Below, piece after piece: positions 35,664 through 44,781 of a DNA stretch of 44,792 nucleotides. Every line of letters begins with the position of its first letter. Position 1 is the first letter of the stretch. The notes beneath the pieces were generated by a model. The model worked only from the letters and a program-made list of their open reading frames with translations. It was not told the DNA's origin and made no database searches. The translations under genes and the position numbers were made by a program. This DNA is from Colwellia sp. D2M02. GTDB taxonomy: Bacteria; Pseudomonadota; Gammaproteobacteria; Enterobacterales; Alteromonadaceae. Location of the stretch: positions 1 through 44,792 of the forward strand of contig NZ_JAHKPW010000056.1 in NCBI RefSeq assembly GCF_018860755.1. Reading direction: 5' to 3'.

Positions 35664-36308
35664 TTAAATTTTTTCTGTTTTCAACATACCATGACGAATA
35701 GCAAGATGGGTTAACTCAACATCATTACTAACACCTAATTTTTCAAACATACGATAACGGTAACTATTAATCGTTTTTGTGCTCAAGTCTAAACGTGTTG
35801 ATATATCAGGAACTTTATCACCGCGTGTTATCATTACCATAATTTGTAATTCACGATCAGATAAACCATTAAAGGGATTATCATCTACTGTTTTAAATTG
35901 ATTCAGCGCCATTTTTTGAGCTATTTCTGGAGGTAAGTAACGCTGCCCACTATTGACCGCTCTAATAGCATTAACCATTTCATCAGGTCCTGCTTCCTTG
36001 GTTAAAAAACCTGCAGCGCCCATTTGCATGACTTTAGTTGGGAATGGATCTTCCGTATGCCCTGTTAAAATAATTACTTGTACACTGGGTACAAAACGAA
36101 TAATTTTTTTAGTGGCTTCAAAACCGCCTATACCGGGCATGTCCATATCCATTAAAACAACATCAGGCTCATGTTCTCGACAAAACTTGATTGCCTCCTC
36201 ACCCGTTTCACATTCACCAACAACTTTTATACCTTTAAAAGTTGATAAGATATTACGGATACCAGCTCGAACAATATGATGATCATCAACTAATAGAATA
36301 TTTATCAC
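35664..36308 (-). CDS. uvrY: Response regulator UvrY/GacA
   Basis: A 214-residue two-component regulator of the NarL/FixJ class. The receiver domain has the acidic pair D8-D9, phosphoacceptor D54 (VVLMDMDMPG), a T/S switch (ILTGHTED) and K near 105 (FLTKEAG). The C-terminal LuxR-type helix-turn-helix (LSDRELQIMVMITRGDKVPDISTRLDLSTKTINSYRYRMFEKLGV) matches UvrY/GacA, whose partner is the sensor BarA/GacS and whose usual targets are Csr-type small RNAs. The sensor gene is not in this window. The start is GTG after AGG. It is the first gene of the uvrY-uvrC-pgsA unit. Confidence 0.94.
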   Translation of the reverse strand: MINILLVDDHHIVRAGIRNILSTFKGIKVVGECETGEEAIKFCREHEPDVVLMDMDMPGIGGFEATKKIIRFVPSVQVIILTGHTEDPFPTKVMQMGAAGFLTKEAGPDEMVNAIRAVNSGQRYLPPEIAQKMALNQFKTVDDNPFNGLSDRELQIMVMITRGDKVPDISTRLDLSTKTINSYRYRMFEKLGVSNDVELTHLAIRHGMLKTEKI

Positions 36309-36486
36309 AAATTTTACCTGTTATTATCAAATGGTTTAGCTGATTCAGCTAGTGGCTTATGTTACTTAAAACTCAAGTCTATTCATTGTGAGCTAAAAAG
36401 TATCATTTATATAATTAAAAATGACAAGTTAAGCTTATCTTAAGGCAAGAGCATTATCTTTATTGTAGCGTAAGTTTATAACACGG

Positions 36487-36768
36487 TTATAGTTTATTGT
36501 TTTTCAGCCAATTATTTAGCAAGCCTATTTGACCATTTTTATAAGCTGCATAAGTTAACCGTACTGCGTTGCTGAGTATAATACTATCAGACCAATTTGT
36601 TTGCTCGGCAATTAATTGATAACAATGCTTAGCCTCTGGCGATAAGTATCCTCGCATTTCTTGTAAGCCGCGTTCTTTTTGCCTTTCTCGGTAACGCTTT
36701 TGCTTTTGTGCATTAGTCATTGCTTTTTTAGGGGGGGTACCCTGTTCGTCTTGTGCTAAATCTTTCAT
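36487..36768 (-). CDS. Small basic protein of unknown function
   Basis: A 93-residue protein with a strongly basic segment (TNAQKQKRYRERQKERGLQEMRGYLSPEAKHCYQLI) followed by a helical region (LSNAVRLTYAAYKNGQIGLLNNW). Basic region plus YLSPEA and a later helix recall small ribbon-helix-helix-like DNA-binding proteins, but I recognise no family with certainty. It has a GGGA ribosome binding site and stands alone between uvrY and fabA. Confidence 0.65.
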   Translation of the reverse strand: MKDLAQDEQGTPPKKAMTNAQKQKRYRERQKERGLQEMRGYLSPEAKHCYQLIAEQTNWSDSIILSNAVRLTYAAYKNGQIGLLNNWLKNNKL

Positions 36769-36971
36769 GAAAATCCCATTTCGAATAATAATAAGGCACT
36801 TAGCTTTCAGTTAACTTTATTATATTCGCTTAATTTAAAATAGTCATAAGCTAATATTATTGCTTTTTCACAACATAAACTTCCTATTTCAGTATATAAA
36901 TTAAGCTACCAGTAATGCGCTTGCTTAATTTTCACCGAAACTAGCTACTTTTTAACTGCTCCGAGTTGTTT

Positions 36972-36989
36972 AGTGTACAAGTGTACGCT
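36972..36989 (+). promoter_or_regulatory. FabR-like operator upstream of fabA
   Basis: AGTGTACA-AG-TGTACGCT is an 18-base palindrome with one mismatch, of the kind bound by FabR in front of E. coli fabA and fabB. A second, overlapping dyad GTGTAC-GCTAAA-GTACAC spans 36981-36998. It lies ~40 bases before the start codon. Confidence 0.7.
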
Positions 36990-37030
36990 AAAGTACACAT
37001 CTTATTTTATTATTGGATATCGACTCTATT

Positions 37031-37552
37031 ATGGCGATGGCACAACAAAACTCATATAACAAAGAAGATCTTATTAAAGCAGGCACTGGAGAAATGTTTG
37101 GTGAGGGAAATTCTCAACTACCTTCAGACAATATGCTAATGATGGATCGCATTATCACAATTACTGAAGATGGCGGTGAGCATGGTAAAGGACAAGTGTT
37201 AGCTGAGTTAGATATTACCCCTGATTTATGGTTTTTTGACTGTCACTTTAAAGGTGATCCGGTAATGCCTGGTTGCCTTGGTTTAGATGCCATGTGGCAG
37301 CTAGTTGGTTTTTTCCTAGCTTGGACTGGCGGTCCTGGTCGAGGTCGTGCACTAGGTGTGGGTGAAGTGAAATTTACCGGTCAAATTTTACCTACTGCAA
37401 AAAAAGTAACATTTAAAATTGACTTTAAACGAGTAATTAAACGTAAACTTTACATGGGTCTTGCTGACGGTAGTGTTTGTGTAGATGGTCGTGAAATTTA
37501 TACGGCGAAAGACTTAAAAGTAGGTCTTTTTACAGATACGAGTAAGTTTTAA
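37031..37552 (+). CDS. fabA: 3-hydroxydecanoyl-ACP dehydratase/isomerase
   Basis: A ~173-residue enzyme that dehydrates 3-hydroxydecanoyl-ACP and isomerises trans-2- to cis-3-decenoyl-ACP, the branch point to unsaturated fatty acids in type II synthesis. The catalytic region [24 protein letters not shown] carries the active-site His and Asp. [21 protein letters not shown] and [11 protein letters not shown] are near-identical to E. coli FabA (172 residues). The frame extends to a TTG at 37013, but ATG at 37031 or 37037 fits the family length better; no start has a strong ribosome binding site. It is monocistronic, convergent with the rmf remnant as in E. coli. Confidence 0.95.
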   Translation: MAMAQQNSYNKEDLIKAGTGEMFGEGNSQLPSDNMLMMDRIITITEDGGEHGKGQVLAELDITPDLWFFDCHFKGDPVMPGCLGLDAMWQLVGFFLAWTGGPGRGRALGVGEVKFTGQILPTAKKVTFKIDFKRVIKRKLYMGLADGSVCVDGREIYTAKDLKVGLFTDTSKF

Positions 37553-37657
37553 TATTTGTTTATAAAAAAGTTAGACGTTATGTATTAGAAATTAACCATG
37601 TAAAAGCTCATTACCATAATCGTTCATAAAAGAAACGAAAAGCGTATATCTAACTAT

Positions 37658-37687
37658 AAAAAATCCCAGCTCTTGCTGGGATTTTTA
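37658..37687 (+). terminator. Terminator after fabA
   Basis: AAAAATCCCAGC-TCTT-GCTGGGATTTTT: a 12-bp perfect stem with A/T flanks, able to act on both strands, thus also for the convergent rmf transcript. Confidence 0.9.
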
Positions 37688-37768
37688 ATTCTTTTTCATA
37701 TCAAATATACATAAAATAACGTTTTCACTATTTTGAGAGCTGTTAACCATAAAACACTAATTCTTTAT

Positions 37769-37942
37769 TTAAACAACCCCCTGATGCTTATTTTCTATGG
37801 CTTCTCGCCAACCGAATAACCATTATGATTGAATATAATCACTCTAGTAAGGGCTATTTGCTTTAAAGCGTTTAGATATACCTGCTAGGTCATCTCTTAT
37901 GTGTGCCCTATCATTACGGTTGCGTTTTTGCCGTTTCATCAT
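37769..37942 (-). pseudogene. rmf: rmf (ribosome modulation factor) with two in-frame stops
   Basis: RMF is a 55-residue protein that dimerises ribosomes into inactive 100S particles in stationary phase. Here an AAGGAG site lies 9 bases before ATG-ATG, and the frame reads MMKRQKRNRNDRAHIRDD, then LAGISKRFKANSPY, then TAG (37844-37846), six codons, TAA (37823-37825), then WLFGWREAIENKHQGVV and a final TAA. E. coli RMF (MKRQKR..., CPYQTLNQRSQWLGGWREA) aligns without a gap; both stops fall on its glutamines. Several usually conserved residues are also changed (Gly to Asp, Cys to Ser). The place, convergent with fabA, is the E. coli one. Only a 32-residue fragment would be made unless stops are read through. 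I infer a recent pseudogene. Confidence 0.85.
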
Positions 37943-38072
37943 AGATACACGCTCCTTAATAAATTAAAAGTTATTTACTCCTTTAAGCATAGGAAGAATT
38001 TAAAAAAACACAAATTTCACCTAAATAATTTTTATATTTATTACTCACTCTCGGCGTATAAATTAAGCTTAT

Positions 38073-38096
38073 AAAAAAAGCACTAAAAAGTGCTTT
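38073..38096 (-). terminator. Terminator of the DUF3466 gene
   Basis: On the minus strand AAAGCAC-TTTTTA-GTGCTTT is followed by a T-rich tail. Confidence 0.8.
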
Positions 38097-38119
38097 CTTT
38101 ATAATGGCACGAAGCTCCC

Positions 38120-39934
38120 CTAAAATATTCTTTTATATAAGCGGACACCAAATAAGCCAAATAGTGATAATAACGCTAGTAAGTTAAAGCTTGCGCCTTG
38201 ACGTTCTACTTTCTCTTCTTCATCAAAACAATCTTCCACTTCTCCTGCAATAGGTACTAAGGTCACAGCACGAACCACATCTTCTGTAAGGGGACTTCCG
38301 TCGCTATCGAGCATAAGTTCACCTTTGGCATCGTACCTGTCAACTTTAATAATAGCTGTACCTGAAATAACATTTTCATCATTAATATCACGAGCTTCTA
38401 CTACCGTATAAGGCGAGCCACATTCTAATAAATCATTAACATTATTAAAAACGTCCGTTTTACTGTCATATAAAAAAGCGGCTGTGCGACGTGGATTATC
38501 AGTACTCGCATTATGAGTTTCTATTTCACCATCGCCAACTATCATACCGTTATTATTAACCGCATATGCTGCACTCTGTGAGCTTTTAAAAAAGTCATCG
38601 GGTAAAGTCATTTTCATTTCAGCTTCAGGAACGCTGGTATCAACATAAAAAAACTTGTTAACTGCACTTAATGTATTTGTTGTACCTACAACGAGGCCAT
38701 GATCGTTAATATCATAAGCTTTAGACCAATTTACAACAGAGCCTGAAAACACTCTAAAACTGTAATGTTCTTGGTTAAAATCAAAAACTTTACCATCCTT
38801 AAACATCACCGCATAAGAGCCTGTCAACCTCTCATCCTCGTCAGGTGTAGTAACGCCTTCATCATCCCAACCATCAGCAAAGCCAACGGCTACACCATTA
38901 TTATTAATAGCCAGAGCGCGACTTGAGTAATTACGTGTATCTTCAGGGTGTGGCTCGACCAACAAACCTAGCTGCTCTGAAGTCACCTCGCCATTTGCAT
39001 TCAAGCTGCCCTTAAATGCCATGATACGATACATGTAAGGCTGATAACGCTGAACACAAATTTCAAAAGGAAAGTCATCAACAACATCGGGATCGGAGCA
39101 ACCATTGCTTTCATCCTCAACATACTCTTGAATTGTTTCACTTAACTCATAACTCATGTAACCAACAGCTTCACCGTTATCATTGACATCAAGCACCGCT
39201 GAAATACCACCACCATAGCGTGTCTCTGCTGGTATCACAGGAAAAATTTGAGCACCATTATCGTAAGAGAAAAAACCTCGTTGACCATGCTCTCTTAACC
39301 AAAAAGTTTTAACATTACCATTACTGGTCGTGAAGTCTTCCATAGGTAAATAAGGTGCTGTCGCACTACCATAAGCAATACCACTGTTGGTTACACCTGA
39401 AATAATATCAATGGTTGAGCGAGTTAAGGTATCAGTGCCGGCAAAAGGCTGGTCAAATATTTTAAAAACTTCGGTATCGGCATCACCGCCCAAGTTAATC
39501 ATCGCAACTAAATCACCAACTCGTTGATACTCATAAGGGTCATTTTCAGGACTTTCAAAATCAACTTGCAAAGCTAAATAAGATTTAACCCATGCCAGAT
39601 CGTTAGCTGTAGGGTTTCCTGCGACTAACTCGTCATAATTTTCAATTTCATTTAAACCATGAACTCTCTCATGTCGAATCCTTGCTAACTCTCTAATTTT
39701 TGTAAAATCATCATCATCTAGATAGTCAAATTGCACCGGAAAATTATAAAGGTTAGAGCCAGAGATTGCTAATACACCATTATTATTTTGTTGTTGAGCA
39801 TAACTATGCTTAAGTTCATCAACGGCAATTTTATCAACCACTTTATAAGTAGCGGCTGCAACGGGATTAATCACACTAAAACTCAATGCACTGGTAATGC
39901 CCACTGCCAACATATGTTTTGCAAATTGCTTCAT
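38120..39934 (-). CDS. DUF3466-family exported protein
   Basis: A 604-residue exported protein. The signal peptide ends near VAAA (residue ~28). The body holds repeats of the HAF type with INxxGxxVGxxxG motifs (LDVNDNGEAVGYMSYE, LAINNNGVAVGFADGW, YDINDHGLVVGTTNT, YAVNNNGMIVGDGEI), which suggest a beta-propeller-like or repeat fold. The C-terminus has a short hydrophobic helix and basic end (SFNLLALLSLFGLFGVRLYKRIF), resembling a degenerate GlyGly-CTERM sorting tail that rhombosortase would process. From memory DUF3466 genes lie beside uup and rmf in Vibrio and Shewanella too. Function is unknown. Confidence 0.83.
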   Translation of the reverse strand: MKQFAKHMLAVGITSALSFSVINPVAAATYKVVDKIAVDELKHSYAQQQNNNGVLAISGSNLYNFPVQFDYLDDDDFTKIRELARIRHERVHGLNEIENYDELVAGNPTANDLAWVKSYLALQVDFESPENDPYEYQRVGDLVAMINLGGDADTEVFKIFDQPFAGTDTLTRSTIDIISGVTNSGIAYGSATAPYLPMEDFTTSNGNVKTFWLREHGQRGFFSYDNGAQIFPVIPAETRYGGGISAVLDVNDNGEAVGYMSYELSETIQEYVEDESNGCSDPDVVDDFPFEICVQRYQPYMYRIMAFKGSLNANGEVTSEQLGLLVEPHPEDTRNYSSRALAINNNGVAVGFADGWDDEGVTTPDEDERLTGSYAVMFKDGKVFDFNQEHYSFRVFSGSVVNWSKAYDINDHGLVVGTTNTLSAVNKFFYVDTSVPEAEMKMTLPDDFFKSSQSAAYAVNNNGMIVGDGEIETHNASTDNPRRTAAFLYDSKTDVFNNVNDLLECGSPYTVVEARDINDENVISGTAIIKVDRYDAKGELMLDSDGSPLTEDVVRAVTLVPIAGEVEDCFDEEEKVERQGASFNLLALLSLFGLFGVRLYKRIF

Positions 39935-40124
39935 TCTTCTTGTTAACTCTTATTAATGATTATTATGACAACTTATTTTAATAAAAATTGCCTTGAAAAC
40001 TTTGAGTTTAATACTAATAACAGGGGTGCCACAAAAGTGTTAAACATTTATCGTTGAATAATTTCAGACACTATTAACTTATATAGAAGAACTAGTTTCT
40101 TCTTTTTACCCTGCTTTTTCGCTA

Positions 40125-42050
40125 CTAAAACTCGTCTAATTCTTGCCAACGCGCATAGATAACTTCAAGATTTGACTCTTTTTCAGCAAGCTGGTTCAAT
40201 ATTTTTTTAGTGACACTCTCTTCTTGAGTAAAAAAGTCAGCTTCATTAACCTGCACTTGTAATGCCTCTATTTCAGTTTCAAGTACATCTATTTTTTCGG
40301 GTAACTCTTCCAGCTCTTTTGTTTCTTTAAATGAAAGCTTCTTCTTTTTAACTTCAGGAGCGGTTGGCTTTGCTTTTTCTTGAACCTTTGTTTGAGTGGC
40401 TTTATTGTTTTGTTGTTTTGCATTATCGAGCATAGTTTGACGCTGTTCAGCCTTTAATACCAAATAATCATCAACATCATCATAGCCACCAACGATTTGG
40501 TTAATTTGTCCGGTTCCATCAAAATAAAGACAGGTATTAACACAATTATTAACAAAGTCCCTATCATGGCTAACTAAAATAACGGTTCCTGCATAATTTG
40601 CAACCACTTCTTCAAGTAGCTCTAAAGTTTCAATATCTAGATCGTTAGTTGGCTCATCCAGAATGAGTAAATTACTCGGGCGTAAGAATAGTCGTGCGAG
40701 TAACAACCTATTTTTTTCACCACCCGATAATGCTCTTACCGGTGTTCTTGCTCGCTTAGGGCTAAATAAGAAGTCTTGTAAATAACCCAATACATGGCGA
40801 GATTTACCGTTAACGACTACTTCTTGTTTACCTTCACCCACAATTTCCTGAACCGTTTTATTTAAATCTAAAGCTTCTCTGTGCTGATCAAAGTAAGCTA
40901 TATCTAAATTAACTCCTGAGCGCATTTTACCACTTGTTGCAGGTAGCCTTTCCATAATCAATTTAATTAATGTTGACTTACCTGTACCATTAGCACCAAT
41001 TAACGCTAGACGATCGTTGCGCGAAATTAATAAGTTAAGCTTATCTATCACCACTTTATTTTCAAAGGCTACGGTTACATCTTCAGCTTCAAAAACTAAC
41101 TTTCCTGAACGTTCGCCTTGGGTAATATTCATGGCGCTTTGGTTGCGAACTTCGCGTCTTGCTTTACGCTCTAAGCGCAGTTTTTCTAAAGAGCGTACTC
41201 GGCCTTCATTACGTGTACGCCTTGCTTTAATTCCTTGGCGAATCCACACTTCTTCTTCAGCAAGCTTTTTATCAAACAGCGCATTTTGTTGACTTTCAAC
41301 TTGTAAGTCATGCTGCTTTTGCTCGACATATAAATCGTAGTCACCAGGGTAGCTTTTTAATTGCCCGCGATCGAGATCTAAAATGCGCGTAGATAAACCG
41401 CGAATAAATGCCCTGTCATGACTAATAAAAATAATAGTGCCAGCAAAGTCTTTTAAAAACTTTTCCAGCCATAGAACACTTTGAATATCTAAATGGTTAG
41501 TTGGCTCATCAAGTAATAAAATATCTGGACTCGTCACTAATGCTTTAGCAAGGGCGACTTTTCTTAGCCAACCACCGGAAAGATCTGAAATTTTAGCATC
41601 ACCATTAAGTGATAAAGTCGTCATCACTTGCTCTATGCGTTGCTCATCTTGCCATGCATTAGCTTGCTCTAACTCTTCTTGAACTTTAGCAAGCTTATTA
41701 AGGTTTTGTTCACTCGGGTCTTCACCAATGATATGAATCAAGTGGTGATAACGGCGAATTAAGTCAGCATTTTCCTTTACGCCTTCAGCGACATAATCAA
41801 AGACACTCATTTCTGATGATTCTGGTGGATCTTGCTCTAACATAGCCATTTGCATGGTGCTTGATTTTAAGATTTGACCATCATCTAAATTTTGTAAGCC
41901 CATTAATATCTTCATTAATGTTGACTTACCAGCACCATTTCGGCCCACTAAACAGATACGCTCACCCGTTTGTATGCTCAAGTCAGCTTTATCTAAAATT
42001 TTATCTTCACCAAAAGCAAGTTCGCCATTGGCTATTCTTAATAATTCCAT
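40125..42050 (-). CDS. uup: ABC-F ATPase Uup
   Basis: A 641-residue cytoplasmic ABC-F protein. First domain: [28 protein letters not shown]. The linker is rich in Arg/Lys (KARRTRNEGRVRSLEKLRLERKARREVRNQ). Second domain: GANGTGKST, LSGGEKNR, LILDEPTNDLD. The C-terminal ~80 residues form the coiled-coil DNA-binding domain typical of Uup (LPEKIDVLETEIEALQVQVNEADFF). Uup links ribosome function with DNA repair: it suppresses precise excision of transposons and genetically interacts with branched-DNA processing. It sits between the glutaredoxin-like gene and DUF3466, downstream of rlmKL. Confidence 0.94.
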   Translation of the reverse strand: MELLRIANGELAFGEDKILDKADLSIQTGERICLVGRNGAGKSTLMKILMGLQNLDDGQILKSSTMQMAMLEQDPPESSEMSVFDYVAEGVKENADLIRRYHHLIHIIGEDPSEQNLNKLAKVQEELEQANAWQDEQRIEQVMTTLSLNGDAKISDLSGGWLRKVALAKALVTSPDILLLDEPTNHLDIQSVLWLEKFLKDFAGTIIFISHDRAFIRGLSTRILDLDRGQLKSYPGDYDLYVEQKQHDLQVESQQNALFDKKLAEEEVWIRQGIKARRTRNEGRVRSLEKLRLERKARREVRNQSAMNITQGERSGKLVFEAEDVTVAFENKVVIDKLNLLISRNDRLALIGANGTGKSTLIKLIMERLPATSGKMRSGVNLDIAYFDQHREALDLNKTVQEIVGEGKQEVVVNGKSRHVLGYLQDFLFSPKRARTPVRALSGGEKNRLLLARLFLRPSNLLILDEPTNDLDIETLELLEEVVANYAGTVILVSHDRDFVNNCVNTCLYFDGTGQINQIVGGYDDVDDYLVLKAEQRQTMLDNAKQQNNKATQTKVQEKAKPTAPEVKKKKLSFKETKELEELPEKIDVLETEIEALQVQVNEADFFTQEESVTKKILNQLAEKESNLEVIYARWQELDEF

Positions 42051-42075
42051 AATTCTTCTTATTTAAATATTGTCA

Positions 42076-42339
42076 TTACAAACTAAGTTGTTTAACTTGC
42101 TCTGCAGTAAAAGGCCAAAATAACTTGCGATTAGCATTACCATTAACGGCTAACTTTTCAAGTACGGGGATATGCACGCCATACAGTTCAACCAATGTTT
42201 TTTCTTCATGTTCAACGCGTTCTTGCTCAATAATATCAACTTCATTTAGCTGCTCTTTAGCCAATATTGATAAACAAATCGCTTGAGCTTGCTCACATAA
42301 ATGACAGCCTTCGCTGCCATAAAGGTTATATATTTGCAT
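42076..42339 (-). CDS. Glutaredoxin-like family protein
   Basis: An 87-residue thioredoxin-fold protein with the redox motif CHLC at residues ~13-16 (MQIYNLYGSEGCHLCEQAQ) and the cis-proline segment GVHIPVLE. This is the DUF836/glutaredoxin-like family. The frame is open 26 codons further upstream into the end of rlmKL, but MQIYNLYG is the natural beta-strand start. Its start lies 14 bases after the rlmKL stop, and it ends 25 bases before uup, so the three form one operon. Confidence 0.87.
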   Translation of the reverse strand: MQIYNLYGSEGCHLCEQAQAICLSILAKEQLNEVDIIEQERVEHEEKTLVELYGVHIPVLEKLAVNGNANRKLFWPFTAEQVKQLSL

Positions 42340-42352
42340 TTTATAAAACCTA

Positions 42353-44497
42353 TTAGGCTTTTCGTGTAATAGACCAGCTATTATGAATATGTTTATTACG
42401 GGAGAAGTCTTTATCACGGGTAATATCAGACATCGCTTGCGCTTGTAAACCGGCTTTATCTAACGCATCAAAATCTATTTTAAAATTACGCTTATTGTTC
42501 GTGAAGAATATTTCTCCGCCCTTATTAAGAGACTTTAATGCATCAGTAAGTAAAGTGACATGATCACGTTGTACATCAAAACTGTCTTCCATACGCTTTG
42601 AGTTTGAAAATGTTGGCGGGTCGATAAAAATCAAATCAAACTTTTGCGTGTTTTTCTTCAACCAATCTAAACAATCAGCCTGAACAAATTGGTACTTATG
42701 ACTACTCAATTTATTTAAAGCAAAGTTATCTTGAGCCCAATTTAAATAAGTATTAGACATATCAACCGTGGTAATTTCACTAGCGCCGTGTATCGCCGCT
42801 TGCACAGACACTGAACCAGTATAAGCAAACATATTGAGTAGTGTTTTACCTTTCGCTTTCTTGGCAACAATTTGGCGAGTTTTTCGATGATCTAAAAACA
42901 AGCCAGTATCAAGGTAATCCCAAAGGTTTATTTTAAATAAAGCGCCATGTTCATTAATGGTAATTGACTGCTTTGATTTATCGATACGCTGATATTGATT
43001 ACTACCCTTTTGTTTCGCTCGGGTTTTAAGTACAACTTTATCTGTTGGAATACCTAACACTTTAGGTGCCCAGTAAATGACTTCTTGTAAGCGTTTAGTC
43101 GCTTTTTCTGTTTCAATATTCTTAGGTGCTGCGTACTCTTGAATCACTAAATACTCACTGTAAATATCAACGGCAACGTTATACTCTGGGATATCAGCAT
43201 CATAAAGGCGGTAACAATCTATTTGATTTGATTTAAGCCAGCCTTTAAGTGATTTAGCATTTTTCTTGAGACGATTGGCAAAAGCACTATCTTGTTCGGC
43301 AAAGTTAGCTTGTGGGTTACTTGCATCTTTTGATAGCTGTTTTTCATCAACGTTATATAAAGCTAGTTGACAATCTAACGGACCATTTTTCAACTTATAG
43401 CGTTTAAAACTGGAAAGCTTGAGCATACTTAGCAGCTCAACGTTCGCGGTAAAAATAGCTACACGCCAATCTAAAAATTGTGCTTTTAACTTCTGACCAA
43501 ATAAAACAAAGTTTTCAACAAGCTCTGGTAACTCACCAATACGTTCACCATAGGGAGGGTTAAATAATATAGTGCCCGCTTGTCCAAACGTATTATTCAT
43601 ATCATTGGTGTTTTTACATGAAAACTCAATAAAGCGCTGTAAGCCAGCAGCACGTGAGTTTTGCTGTGCGGTATTAATAACGCGTGAGTCGATATCAACC
43701 CCAAACACTTTAACTTTTAGTTGTTCAAGTGATTGTTCTGATTGTGTAATAGCATCGCTAAGAGCCTCTTCCCATAACTCAACATTATGTGCCTGCCAAG
43801 CTGCAAAGCCCCATGTTCTACGGTCAATTCCTGGTGCTTGCTTAGCAGCCATTGAAACAGCTTCAATTAAAATAGTGCCTGAGCCACACATAGGATCAAC
43901 CAGTGGCTTACTCGTATCATCTAACCAACCCGAACGAATAATTAATGCTGCGGCTAAGTTTTCTTTTAATGGTGCAGCACCACTATTTTGTCGATAACCG
44001 CGTTGAAATAAACCGCGTCCCGAAAAGTCTAAAAATAATGTGATATTGTCTTTTAGTAAGCGTGCTTGAAAACTAATTTGTGGCGCGCTTTTATCAACAT
44101 TAGGACGATCTAAACCTTGCTCCCTAAACTGATCAACAATCGCATCCTTAATAGTTAACGCGCCAAACTGACTATTTCGGATTTCTTCACTGTAACCAAC
44201 AAAATCGATAGCAAATGTCGTATTACTGGTAAAAATATCAGGCCAATTAATCGTATTTGCCGTGGCAAATAGTTTGTCTTTGTTAAGAGCGTCACCTTCA
44301 CCAAGCTTTAACATTACTCTTGTGGCTAGGCGCGTCCACAAACAAATTTTATAACCAACAGCCATTGAAGCGTCGAAATAAACCCCCTCTGGCTTTTGAA
44401 TGACGTTTTCACCGCCTAGGCTTTTTATTTCATCACTAAGTAAAACTTCAATGCCAGGAGACGTTAAGGCTAAAAATTGTTGCGTGCTTTCTTTCAT
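42353..44497 (-). CDS. rlmL: Bifunctional 23S rRNA methyltransferase RlmKL
   Basis: A 714-residue fused enzyme. It makes m2G2445 (RlmL part) and m7G2069 (RlmK part) in 23S rRNA. An N-terminal THUMP domain (~45-155) binds RNA. The RlmL domain has the SAM loop DPMCGSGTILIEA (~200) and the catalytic NPPYGER (~312). The RlmK domain has LLNMFAYTGSVSV (~552) and IDPPTFSNSK (~625). Length fits E. coli (702). It is the first gene of the operon rlmKL-grx-uup. Confidence 0.95.
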   Translation of the reverse strand: MKESTQQFLALTSPGIEVLLSDEIKSLGGENVIQKPEGVYFDASMAVGYKICLWTRLATRVMLKLGEGDALNKDKLFATANTINWPDIFTSNTTFAIDFVGYSEEIRNSQFGALTIKDAIVDQFREQGLDRPNVDKSAPQISFQARLLKDNITLFLDFSGRGLFQRGYRQNSGAAPLKENLAAALIIRSGWLDDTSKPLVDPMCGSGTILIEAVSMAAKQAPGIDRRTWGFAAWQAHNVELWEEALSDAITQSEQSLEQLKVKVFGVDIDSRVINTAQQNSRAAGLQRFIEFSCKNTNDMNNTFGQAGTILFNPPYGERIGELPELVENFVLFGQKLKAQFLDWRVAIFTANVELLSMLKLSSFKRYKLKNGPLDCQLALYNVDEKQLSKDASNPQANFAEQDSAFANRLKKNAKSLKGWLKSNQIDCYRLYDADIPEYNVAVDIYSEYLVIQEYAAPKNIETEKATKRLQEVIYWAPKVLGIPTDKVVLKTRAKQKGSNQYQRIDKSKQSITINEHGALFKINLWDYLDTGLFLDHRKTRQIVAKKAKGKTLLNMFAYTGSVSVQAAIHGASEITTVDMSNTYLNWAQDNFALNKLSSHKYQFVQADCLDWLKKNTQKFDLIFIDPPTFSNSKRMEDSFDVQRDHVTLLTDALKSLNKGGEIFFTNNKRNFKIDFDALDKAGLQAQAMSDITRDKDFSRNKHIHNSWSITRKA

Positions 44498-44781
44498 GGG
44501 GTATTTCCAGAGTAAACTATGCTGCGATTATATACGCAAACATAGTGCACATAAACAAAAGTTAAAGTTTATGCGGCGAAATTGAGCGTAATTCCCCCTT
44601 TATGTTGAAGTTTTAAGCTATCGTAATTTTTTTTAAAAAAGCACTTGCTTTATGAGTGCGCTATCCTTAGTATACGCCTCGTTCTCAGGGAGAGATTTTT
44701 GAGGATATTCTTTTAAAATGAATTAAAACTTTTAAGGCTCGTTTATTTATCTCTTAATGAGATATTATTAAACCATTCGGA
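44498..44781. other. Right-edge intergenic region
   Basis: About 285 non-coding bases between divergent rlmKL and the tRNA at the window edge. It contains the putative tRNA promoter; the rest is AT-rich with nothing recognised. Confidence 0.6.
44645..44673 (+). promoter_or_regulatory. Putative stable-RNA promoter before the edge tRNA
   Basis: TTGCTT (44645-44650) and TAGTAT (44668-44673) with 17-base spacing, followed by the GC-rich ACGCCTCG discriminator. Confidence 0.6.

Noticed and set aside
37823..37846. Reassigned or suppressed stop codons explaining rmf
   Set aside because: TAA and TAG end normal genes throughout the window, and no recoding signal is visible; pseudogene is the simpler reading.
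43572..43997. 141-codon plus-strand frame opposite rlmKL
   Set aside because: It lies wholly inside the conserved RlmL methyltransferase domain, antisense, with no ribosome binding site or family.
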